Of a stretch of 64,000 nucleotides of DNA, positions 56,343 to 64,000 are shown one piece after another. Numbering within the stretch: the stretch's first letter is position 1; every line of letters begins with the position of its first letter. The position numbers and the translations under genes were made by a program. The notes beneath the pieces are model-generated. The model did not search any database and had not been told where the DNA came from. It saw nothing but the letters and a program-made list of their open reading frames with translations. The DNA comes from Gordonia jacobaea (GTDB lineage Bacteria; Actinomycetota; Actinomycetes; Mycobacteriales; Mycobacteriaceae), in the NCBI RefSeq assembly GCF_001186365.1, contig NZ_LDTZ01000018.1, positions 62,001-126,000 on the forward strand. The letters are read 5' to 3'.

Positions 56343-57712
56343 CCGCATCCGTAACCGAATCCCTCGGGCAGCGAAGCGCTGCGCACTTGTGGGGACACTT
56401 CTCCCGTCACGGCGACGAGATCACGCCACCGGTGATCACGCGAGGCGAGGGGGCACGCATCTTCGATGATCGCGGACGCAGCTACCTCGACGGACTCGCG
56501 GGGCTCTTCGTCGTCCAGGTCGGGCACGGACGTGACGAGCTCGCCGAGGCAGCGGCAAAGCAGGCCAAGGAACTGGCGTTCTTTCCGCTGTGGTCCTACG
56601 CCACTCCGCCCGCCATCGAGCTCGCCGAGCGACTCGCGGCCAACGCGCCCGGCGACCTCAACCGCGTCTTCTTCACCAGCGGTGGCGGCGAGGCCGTCGA
56701 AAGCGCGTGGAAGCTGGCCAAGCAGTACTTCAAGCTGACCGGAAAACCGATGAAGCACAAGGTTATCTCGCGTTCGATCGCCTACCACGGCACCCCGCAG
56801 GGCGCGCTGGCCATCACCGGTATCCCCGACCTCAAGAAGATGTTCGAGCCGTTGACTCCCGGAGGGTTCCGCGCGCCGAACACCAACATCTACCGCGCTC
56901 CCGACGAGGAACTGGCTGCCGACCCCAAGAAGTTCGGCCGCTGGGCCGCCGATCGCATTGCCGAGGCCATCGAGTTCGAGGGTCCCGACACCGTCGCAGC
57001 CGTGTTCCTCGAACCGGTCCAGAACGCGGGCGGCTGTTTCCCGCCGCCGCCCGGATACTTCGAGCGGGTCCGCGAGATCTGCGACGAGTACGACGTCCTG
57101 CTGGTGTCCGATGAGGTGATCTGCGCCTTCGGCCGCATCGGTTCGATGTTCGCCTGCGAGGACTTCGGCTATCAGCCCGACATCATCACCTGTGCCAAGG
57201 GCATGACCTCGGGCTACTCCCCGATCGGCGCGATGATCGCCAGTGAGCGACTCTTCGAGCCGTTCAACGACAACACGACGACCTTCGCGCACGGCTACAC
57301 CTTCGGCGGTCACCCTGTGTCGGCGGCGGTCGCGTTGGCCAACCTCGACATTTTTGAGCGCGAGGGGCTCAACGATCATGTGAAGACCACCGCGCCCGCG
57401 TTCCGATCGACACTCGAGAAGCTCCACGACGTCCCGATTGTCGGCGACGTGCGCGGCGAAGGATTCTTCTACGGCATCGAGCTGGTCAAGGACAAAGCCA
57501 CCAAGGAGACGTTCACCGAGGCCGAATCCGAGCGCATACTGCGTGGATTCCTGTCGACCGCACTGTTCGACGCCGGTCTCTATTGTCGCGCCGACGATCG
57601 CGGCGATCCGGTCATCCAGCTCGCGCCGCCGCTCATCTGCGGCCAGGCGGAGTTCGACGAGATCGAGCAGATCCTGCGTGGCGTTCTGGCCGAGGCGTAC
57701 ACGCTCCTCTGA
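56339..57712 (+). CDS. Class III aminotransferase, probable putrescine/omega-amino acid:pyruvate type
   Basis: The 457-residue PLP enzyme has FFTSGGGEAVESAWKLAKQY, DEVICAFGRIGSMFACE with the PLP-binding Asp, and ITCAKGMTSGYSPIGAMI with the PLP Lys. The segment FAHGYTFGGHPVSAAVA is typical of omega-amino acid:pyruvate aminotransferases. It could convert putrescine to aminobutanal, the substrate of the aldehyde dehydrogenase. By position next to a dacB-type gene it recalls Rv3329. Confidence 0.9.
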   Translation: MTASVTESLGQRSAAHLWGHFSRHGDEITPPVITRGEGARIFDDRGRSYLDGLAGLFVVQVGHGRDELAEAAAKQAKELAFFPLWSYATPPAIELAERLAANAPGDLNRVFFTSGGGEAVESAWKLAKQYFKLTGKPMKHKVISRSIAYHGTPQGALAITGIPDLKKMFEPLTPGGFRAPNTNIYRAPDEELAADPKKFGRWAADRIAEAIEFEGPDTVAAVFLEPVQNAGGCFPPPPGYFERVREICDEYDVLLVSDEVICAFGRIGSMFACEDFGYQPDIITCAKGMTSGYSPIGAMIASERLFEPFNDNTTTFAHGYTFGGHPVSAAVALANLDIFEREGLNDHVKTTAPAFRSTLEKLHDVPIVGDVRGEGFFYGIELVKDKATKETFTEAESERILRGFLSTALFDAGLYCRADDRGDPVIQLAPPLICGQAEFDEIEQILRGVLAEAYTLL

Positions 57713-57838
57713 GGTTCACCAGAGCAACGACGGTTATCCGGGACTGACGGTTTTCCAGGTCGGCGACGCGTCGGCGGACGAGCAGTTCCGCCGGCGCGCT
57801 ACCGATGTGACGTGAGGCGCTGTAGCCTCCTGTGCGAT

Positions 57839-59194
57839 ATGCGTCCTCCTCGTGCCGTTGCACCCGCCACAGACTTCGTCACCCGCTGCGTGGTCGTGCT
57901 GATCGTCGCTGTGGCCGGGATCGTCGCTGTTGTCGGGATCGGCCCGACCGCATTCCCGGCGTGGGCGGCCCCCACACAGGCACAGCCGCACGACGCATCA
58001 CCTGACACCGACCACTGCCCGCATCGGGTCTCGCCGCCTCCCGCTGTCGACGAGTCGGAAGTCGTGGCTCCCGGCTCGACAACACCATCCCCACTGCCGG
58101 TGCATTCCCCACCGGTCGGTGGCGAAGCGTTGGGCGGGTGCGGCGTCGTCGCAGACTCGTCGGCGGGTCGTGTGCCGGAGCGGCTGACGTCGGCGGCCTG
58201 GCTGGTCGCCGATCTCGACAGCGGCGCCGTGATCGCGGCCAAAGACCCGCACGGTCGGTACCGCCCGGCGTCGACCATCAAGGTCCTGCTCGCTCTCACC
58301 GCGCTGCGTTCGGGAATCGCGCTCGACAAACCGGTCACGGCGACGGCCGACGATTGGAGTGCCGAGGGCGACTCCTGCGGGATGGGACCGGGCGGCAAAT
58401 ACACCATGCGCGACATGATGATCGGGCTCCTCATGGTGTCCGGGAACGATTGCGCCCACGTCATCGCGCGAGACCTCGGCGGCGTCGACGCCACGCTGAC
58501 CAAGATGAACGAACTGGCCCGCTCACTGCAGGCGTATGACACCAGGGCGTCGACTCCGTCTGGTCTCGACGCCGCCGGAATGTCGACGTCCCCCTACGAC
58601 CTCGCGGTGATCTTCCGCGCCGCCATGCAGAACTCGACGTTCCGCGACATCATCGCCATGCCGAACCACCCGTTCCCCGGGTACCCGAAACGACCCGACG
58701 TTCCCGGCGACGTCGACCATCCCGGCTACCTGATGCAGACGTCGAATCATCTTCTGCTCGAAGGCGATCCGGGCGTCCTCGGCGGTAAGACCGGATACAC
58801 CGACGACGCGCAGAAGACATTCGTCGGGGCGGTCAAGCAGGACGGTCGTACCGTTCTGGTGGTTCAGATGTACGGCCTGTCGACCGCCGACGACAACTAC
58901 TGGGACCAGGCCCGCTCGCTCGTCGCCTACGGCGCGCACGCCCCACGTGAGGCGAAAGTGGGCGAACTCGCATCGACCTCAGACGAACGCGCGACCACCT
59001 CAGACGGCGAACGCGCGAGTACCTCCGACGGCGCCCGCGCCGGGGTCGCAACGACCGAAGCGCGGACGAGCCAGGGAGTGGCCTACCAGGATTCGACGTC
59101 TGGCTGGTCGGTGCGCATCCTCGTCGGACTCGTGGGGCTGCTTGTGGCGCTGCTCCTACTGCTGCTTGCGCTTCGCTTGATCCGACGCCGCTGA
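57839..59194 (+). CDS. dacB: D-alanyl-D-alanine carboxypeptidase (DacB-type penicillin-binding protein)
   Basis: The 451-residue protein has a signal peptide (helix about residues 15-35), a Pro/Ser-rich linker, a serine carboxypeptidase domain with SxxK in RPASTIKVLLAL, SxN in VSGNDCAHV and KTG in GVLGGKTGYTDDA, and a C-terminal membrane anchor (residues about 425-447) after a Ser/Thr/Ala linker with repeated TSDGERA. It trims the terminal D-Ala from peptidoglycan stems. The ATG lies 9 codons after another open start. Gene order resembles Rv3330 (dacB1). Confidence 0.92.
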   Translation: MRPPRAVAPATDFVTRCVVVLIVAVAGIVAVVGIGPTAFPAWAAPTQAQPHDASPDTDHCPHRVSPPPAVDESEVVAPGSTTPSPLPVHSPPVGGEALGGCGVVADSSAGRVPERLTSAAWLVADLDSGAVIAAKDPHGRYRPASTIKVLLALTALRSGIALDKPVTATADDWSAEGDSCGMGPGGKYTMRDMMIGLLMVSGNDCAHVIARDLGGVDATLTKMNELARSLQAYDTRASTPSGLDAAGMSTSPYDLAVIFRAAMQNSTFRDIIAMPNHPFPGYPKRPDVPGDVDHPGYLMQTSNHLLLEGDPGVLGGKTGYTDDAQKTFVGAVKQDGRTVLVVQMYGLSTADDNYWDQARSLVAYGAHAPREAKVGELASTSDERATTSDGERASTSDGARAGVATTEARTSQGVAYQDSTSGWSVRILVGLVGLLVALLLLLLALRLIRRR

Positions 59195-59246
59195 CCGGCT
59201 CGCGGGTCACGCGGGCGCACCTCCAAGGTCGAGAAGACGGAGTCCC

Positions 59247-59304
59247 GCTCACCCATTTCCTTCCGGCTTATTGAATTCAATAAGCCGGAAGGAAACGGGT
59301 GAGC
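59247..59304. repeat. 58-bp near-perfect palindrome between convergent genes
   Basis: The centre is a 40-bp perfect palindrome with half TTTCCTTCCGGCTTATTGAA (59256-59275) followed by its exact complement, so no loop is present around GAATTC. Outer arms GCTCACCC and GGGTGAGC extend it, with one mismatched pair at 59255/59296. It lies 52 bp after dacB and 32 bp before the end of the convergent YihY gene, a bidirectional-terminator position. Confidence 0.9.
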
Positions 59305-59336
59305 GTGTAGCCACGCAATAGGGCCCACTCGTCGGG

Positions 59337-60395
59337 TCAGTCGCCGCGCTTGTGCCGCGTCACGAGAGCCACCGCGGCGCCGATCGCCGCCGCCGCGGCC
59401 AACGGCCCGGCCTTCGGCACGGGATCCGCCTCATAGACCGGGCGCACGACGACGGAGGGCGGTTCGGGCTGTTCGGTGGGGTCGACGACCTGGTAGGGCT
59501 CATTGGCACGATCCGTGGCACACCACGCCGTGGCGTACAGGACGATTCGCGAGGCCAGGTAGCCGAAGACCATGACGCCGAGCAGTGGTCCGAAGGCGGC
59601 GCCCGCCGGACTGCCGAGAACCGATTTCAAGTAGATACCCGCGACGGACTTGAGGATCTCGAAGATGGTCGCGGTGAGGAGCGCCGCCTTGAGCACGTTG
59701 CGAAACGGCAACGGATTCAAGGGAAGTCGGGCAAAGACGAAGACGAAGAGCAGCCAGGTCGCCACCAGCGACACCACGATGGCCAGAACCCGCACCACGA
59801 CAGTCGAGCCACTGAAGCCGTCGACATGCGCCCACTCGAGGATCTTGTTGATCAACCCGCTGTTGCCCAGGGCGGTGAGGCCGAGCGTGAACAGGAAGGC
59901 GAGACCCAGCAACACGAAGATCACGAGGTCGCTGATCTTCGACTTGACCGCATTGCGGTTGACCCTGCCGCCGAACATCTCGGTCATTCCGACGCGCACA
60001 CCGGAGATCCACCCGATACCGGTCAGTCCCGCACCGATCAGACCGATGATGCCGACGGTCGCGCGTGAGTCGATGGCCGAGTCGATTGCGCTCTCGAGCG
60101 TCGTGCCGAGCTCGCCGGGCATGGCTTTGACGATCTCGTCCTTGATGGTGTCGAGCCACTCCGGGTGGGCCGCGAGGACAAAACCGCCGATCGAGAAGGC
60201 GACCATGATGATCGGCACGATCGAGAGGATTCCGGTGAAGGTGATGCTCGCGGCGTAGAGGTTGCCGCGACGATCGTTGTACCGCTGCACCGTGCGCATG
60301 ATGTGGTCGAGCCAGCCCCACCGCTCGCGGGCCGACTCGAACTCGTCCTTGCCGCGCACGACAAGCGCTTTGCCCGAATCGATCACCGAAGCCAT
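59337..60395 (-). CDS. YihY/BrkB-family inner membrane protein
   Basis: The 352-residue protein has about six membrane helices. YNDRRGNLYAASITFTGILS near residue 39 is the family motif, and GWISGVRVGMTEMFGG lies later. The tail is Pro-rich and ends TRHKRGD. The family was once called ribonuclease BN by mistake; its true role is unknown. The ATG is chosen because CGAGGG lies 4 bases upstream; an earlier ATG at 60413 is possible. It lies downstream of trpS, as in M. tuberculosis (Rv3335c). Confidence 0.88.
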   Translation of the reverse strand: MASVIDSGKALVVRGKDEFESARERWGWLDHIMRTVQRYNDRRGNLYAASITFTGILSIVPIIMVAFSIGGFVLAAHPEWLDTIKDEIVKAMPGELGTTLESAIDSAIDSRATVGIIGLIGAGLTGIGWISGVRVGMTEMFGGRVNRNAVKSKISDLVIFVLLGLAFLFTLGLTALGNSGLINKILEWAHVDGFSGSTVVVRVLAIVVSLVATWLLFVFVFARLPLNPLPFRNVLKAALLTATIFEILKSVAGIYLKSVLGSPAGAAFGPLLGVMVFGYLASRIVLYATAWCATDRANEPYQVVDPTEQPEPPSVVVRPVYEADPVPKAGPLAAAAAIGAAVALVTRHKRGD

Positions 60396-60464
60396 AGACC
60401 CTCGTTTCCCCATCGGTCGGTGCTGTCTCTCCTCACCGTGTCTACCGGAAACGAGTGCTGCGGG

Positions 60465-61586
<1,122 letters not shown>

Positions 61587-62432
61587 TCACTCGAAGACGA
61601 CGGTGACCGGCGCGTGATCAGACCACCGGCGGTCGTAGGCGTCGGCGCGGTCGACGAAGGCTTTCACCGTGCGCTCCGCCATGGCCTTGTTGGCGAGGTG
61701 ATAGTCGATCCGCCAGCCCGAGTCGTTGTCGAACGCCTTTCCGCGCCACGACCACCATGAGTACGGCCCGTCTGTGCCGGGGTGGAGTTCACGCATCACG
61801 TCAGACCAGCCGGACTCCAACAATCCGCCGACCCACTCCCGCTCGTGCGGGAGGAACCCCGGGCTGCGCAGGTTGCCCTTCCAGTTCTTGATGTCGTGCT
61901 CGGAGTGCGCGATGTTCCAATCACCGCCGACCACCACCGGACGTCGTTTACGTGCCAACGAGCCCAGGTGCGCGCCGAACGCGTCGAGGAATCGCTTCTT
62001 CTCGGCGAACTTCTCCACGTCCTTGTCCGACGAGGTGGCCGTCGGGGCCGCAGCGCCTTTGGGTAGGTAGAGGCTTGCGACGGTGACGGCTCCACCCTCG
62101 GTGTCGAGGTCTACCTCGAGATACCTTCCCGTGGAATCGAATTCGTCGCTGGAGAAACCGACGCGCACCGCCGTCGGCTCGGTTGTGCTGAGCACCCCGA
62201 CGCCCGCATGTCCCTTGACGACCGACTCAGTCATCGACAGGTGCCATCCGTCGTCGAGAAGAGGTGTGAGAACCTCCCTGGCCTGATCTTCGCTGGCACG
62301 GATCTCCTGCAGGAGCACGACGTCGGTTCCGGATGAGCGCAGCCACGGAACGAATCCCGGGTTGTTCTCCGACCGCACCTTGGTGGCCGCTCGGACGCCG
62401 TTCACATTCACGGTGGTGATCGCAGTTGGCAC
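61587..62432 (-). CDS. xthA: Exodeoxyribonuclease III
   Basis: The 281-residue protein has the metal-dependent phosphohydrolase motifs TVNVNGVRAA, LLQEIRASEDQ with catalytic Glu, ASLYLPKG, GGDWNIAHSEHDI and the terminal DYHLAN and WSDHAPV with the catalytic Asp-His. It cuts DNA at abasic sites and removes 3' blocks. The GTG is chosen because it starts just before the first beta strand; the longer frame reaches into the iron-box region. It is divergent from bfd. Confidence 0.9.
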   Translation of the reverse strand: MPTAITTVNVNGVRAATKVRSENNPGFVPWLRSSGTDVVLLQEIRASEDQAREVLTPLLDDGWHLSMTESVVKGHAGVGVLSTTEPTAVRVGFSSDEFDSTGRYLEVDLDTEGGAVTVASLYLPKGAAAPTATSSDKDVEKFAEKKRFLDAFGAHLGSLARKRRPVVVGGDWNIAHSEHDIKNWKGNLRSPGFLPHEREWVGGLLESGWSDVMRELHPGTDGPYSWWSWRGKAFDNDSGWRIDYHLANKAMAERTVKAFVDRADAYDRRWSDHAPVTVVFE

Positions 62433-62506
62433 GGTTCGCCACACTACGGCGAGCCACCGACATCGACGCCGCGCACCCCGTCGCAGCCCAATCCGGACCG
62501 AGTCCA

Positions 62507-62525
62507 AAAGGTAAGGCAAACCTTG
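62507..62525. promoter_or_regulatory. IdeR/DtxR-like box 1 upstream of bfd
   Basis: Read on the minus strand the site is CAAGGTTTGCCTTACCTTT, with AAGGTTTGCCTTACC similar to the IdeR/DtxR palindrome in about 13 of 19 positions. It lies 51 bp before the bfd start and 74 bp from xthA. Confidence 0.6.
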
Positions 62526-62539
62526 CGATCATCCAGCTT

Positions 62540-62558
62540 TTATGTAAACCTTGCCTAA
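62540..62558. promoter_or_regulatory. IdeR/DtxR-like box 2 upstream of bfd
   Basis: Minus-strand reading TTAGGCAAGGTTTACATAA matches 13 of 19 consensus positions, weaker than the sdh site. It ends 18 bp before the bfd start. Two sites about 33 bp apart fit the tandem IdeR sites reported at mycobacterial bacterioferritin genes. Confidence 0.6.
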
Positions 62559-62576
62559 CAGAATGCGAGGTGCGAG

Positions 62577-62768
62577 ATGTTCGTGTGTATTTGCCGGGCC
62601 GTCACAGTGGACGAGGTCCACGAGCATTGCGACGCCGGAGCCAGAACTCCCGACGCCGTCAGCGAGCGCTGCGGCGCAGGCGAAGGCTGCGGAACCTGCA
62701 TCGAACGACTCACCCAGATCGTCGCCTCTCGCACCGCAGGAAGGGTCGCCACAACTAGCGCAGCCTAG
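62577..62768 (+). CDS. bfd: Bacterioferritin-associated ferredoxin
   Basis: The 63-residue protein has the [2Fe-2S] pattern FVCICRAVT (CxC) and GEGCGTCIERL (Cx2C). Bfd binds bacterioferritin and reduces its iron core so that Fe2+ can be released. It is followed by bfr after a short hairpin and has two iron boxes upstream, so low iron should raise it. Confidence 0.93.
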   Translation: MFVCICRAVTVDEVHEHCDAGARTPDAVSERCGAGEGCGTCIERLTQIVASRTAGRVATTSAA

Positions 62769-62785
62769 CCTGACCTGCAGAAACA

Positions 62786-62816
62786 CCCCGTGTGGATATT
62801 CCCCACGGGGCCTTTT
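62786..62816 (+). terminator. Hairpin with T-run between bfd and bfr
   Basis: CCCCGTGTGG and CCCCACGGGG pair with one mismatch around ATATT, followed by CCTTTT. It can act as a partial terminator that lowers bfr relative to bfd, or separates the two messages. Confidence 0.6.
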
Positions 62817-62863
62817 GGCGTGCTAGGTTCACTGACACAATCAGTCCGAACCGGAGGTATGCC

Positions 62864-63349
62864 ATGCGTGGAGACGATGAGGTCATCGCTCTACTCAACG
62901 AGCAGTTGACCAGTGAACTCACCGCTATCAACCAGTACTTCCTGCACTCCAAGATGCAGGACAACTGGGGCTTGACCGAGCTCGCCTCGAAGACGAGGGC
63001 CGAATCGATCGAGGAGATGACCCACGCGGAGATCCTCACCGATCGCATCCTCTTCCTGGAAGGTCTGCCGAACTATCAGAAGCTGCTGCCGCTCCGCATC
63101 GGCCAGACTCTGCGCGAGCAGTTCGAGTCCGACCTCGCGATCGAGATCGAGGTGGTCAACCGCCTCAAGCCGGGCATCGTGCTGTGCCGCGAAAAGCAGG
63201 ACATCACGACAGCCAAGATCTTCGAGGAGATCCTCAAGGACGAGGAGCACCACATCGACTATCTGGAGACGCAGCTCGAGCTGATCGAGAAGCTCGGTGA
63301 GCCGCTCTACCTGTCGAAGACGATCGCTACGCCCCCCGACGTGGGCTGA
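62864..63349 (+). CDS. bfr: Bacterioferritin
   Basis: The 161-residue protein starts MRGDDEVIALLNEQLTSELT with a ferroxidase Glu, has ESIEEMTHAEILTDRILFLE with the haem-ligand Met, Glu and His of the ferroxidase centre, and LKDEEHHIDYLETQLELI with the last Glu/His ligands. It forms a 24-mer that stores iron. The ATG follows GGAGGT; an earlier start at 62792 would include the hairpin and is less likely. Confidence 0.95.
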   Translation: MRGDDEVIALLNEQLTSELTAINQYFLHSKMQDNWGLTELASKTRAESIEEMTHAEILTDRILFLEGLPNYQKLLPLRIGQTLREQFESDLAIEIEVVNRLKPGIVLCREKQDITTAKIFEEILKDEEHHIDYLETQLELIEKLGEPLYLSKTIATPPDVG

Positions 63350-63358
63350 ACCAGCCAC

Positions 63359-64000
63359 TCACTCCGACTCGGCCCCGGCACCAGCAGGTGTCGGGGTCGC
63401 TGTTGTCGCTGTTGTTGATGTGGCTGTGTGCCGGGCAGCCGTGCGTCGGGCAACAGCCAACGCCAGACCCAGTACGACGATGCCGGCAACCGCGAGTCCT
63501 GCCCCGAGGACCGACGGCGCTCGGTACCCGAACCCCGCGGCGATCACCACGCCACCGAGCCACGCACCGAGTGCGTTCGCAATGTTGAGCGCTGAATGGT
63601 TGAGCGCCGCGGCCAGCGTCTGAGCGTTTTCGGCCACGTCCATGAGACGCGTTTGCAGTGCGGGCACCATCGCCGTCGCACTGACACCGACGAGGAAGGT
63701 CAGCGGAACGGCCGCCCACGGCGACGCGACGAATGCGGCGAACAATCCGAGCACCACCGCTGTCGCGACGAGTCCCACGAAAATCGCGCGTGGCACGCTC
63801 GAATCGGCGGCGGCACCGCCGACCAGGTTGCCGACCACCATGCCGACGCCGAAGACCATCAACACCACCGGAACCCATCCGACCGAGATACCCGTGAGGC
63901 TTGTCAGCGCCGTGTTGAGATACGTGTAGAACGCGAACATGCCGCCGAACCCGACGACGCCGATCGCCAGCGTCAACCACACCTGAGGCCTGGTGAGGGC
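63359..64000 (-). CDS. MFS transporter, C-terminal part (5' end outside window)
   Basis: The frame stays open from the window edge to a stop at 63359, giving about 213 residues with six membrane helices, the C-terminal half of a drug/arabinose-efflux-type MFS protein. Features are VVLMVFGVGMVVGNLVGGAA at helix 8 and a short Thr/Ala-rich tail. The substrate cannot be told. It converges with bfr at a 9-bp gap. Confidence 0.85.
   Translation of the reverse strand, partial: ALTRPQVWLTLAIGVVGFGGMFAFYTYLNTALTSLTGISVGWVPVVLMVFGVGMVVGNLVGGAAADSSVPRAIFVGLVATAVVLGLFAAFVASPWAAVPLTFLVGVSATAMVPALQTRLMDVAENAQTLAAALNHSALNIANALGAWLGGVVIAAGFGYRAPSVLGAGLAVAGIVVLGLALAVARRTAARHTATSTTATTATPTPAGAGAESE

Overview
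The window is about 64 kb of GC-rich actinobacterial chromosome, densely coded with many GTG starts and start/stop overlaps. Gene content and order point to a mycolic-acid actinomycete (Mycobacteriales), most likely Gordonia, Williamsia or Rhodococcus-like. The strongest clue, from memory of the M. tuberculosis map, is that about half of the window follows the Rv3296 to Rv3336c backbone: lhr, nei, glpD, lpdA, a gamma-glutamylcyclotransferase-like gene, an M20 amidohydrolase, punA, pmmB, upp, an Rv3311-like gene, add, deoA, cdd, sdhCDAB, then an aminotransferase, a dacB-type carboxypeptidase, a YihY protein and trpS. Species cannot be fixed from this sequence alone. No rRNA, tRNA, CRISPR array, insertion sequence or prophage was seen.

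Layout. 1-0.4 kb: tail of a RamB/PrpR-type regulator. 0.5-8.1 kb: an L,D-transpeptidase, then a purine-catabolism locus made of an NCS2 permease broken by one in-frame amber codon, an 8-oxoguanine-deaminase-like amidohydrolase, and a two-gene xanthine-dehydrogenase-type molybdoenzyme whose interdomain linker carries an in-frame 33-bp repeat. 8.2-10.6 kb: MntH-type and MgtC-type metal genes. 10.7-14.8 kb: NDMA-dependent methanol dehydrogenase followed by a MoxR AAA ATPase and a CoxE-like VWA protein. 14.8-18.2 kb: acyl-CoA dehydrogenase with a KstR-like box, a FhuF-type Fe-S protein, and cbtBA under a cobalamin riboswitch. 18.2-26 kb: lhr-nei2 repair pair, a PPOX-fold protein and glpD. 26-28 kb: an unrecognised two-gene cassette. 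28-36.8 kb: lpdA and nucleoside or sugar-phosphate salvage genes (punA, pmmB, upp). 36.9-38.2 kb: a type VII secretion target/NlpC-P60 pair. 38.3-46.2 kb: the Rv3311-like protein, cdd-deoA-add and sdhCDAB. 46.8-47.5 kb: a repeat-rich non-coding stretch. 47.5-57.7 kb: transport and catabolism that fits polyamines, split by a TetR/thioesterase/SDR island. 57.8-64 kb: cell-wall carboxypeptidase, YihY, trpS, xthA, bfd-bfr with two IdeR/DtxR-like boxes, and the end of an MFS transporter.

How the parts work together. Nucleoside salvage is spread over punA, upp, add, deoA and cdd, while the first locus would degrade oxidised or free purines. Iron links sdh and bfd-bfr, because both have IdeR/DtxR-like sequences upstream. 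The polyamine-type genes suggest uptake, transamination or oxidation to an aminoaldehyde, oxidation by an aldehyde dehydrogenase, and control by a divergent Lrp/AsnC regulator through a near-perfect palindrome.
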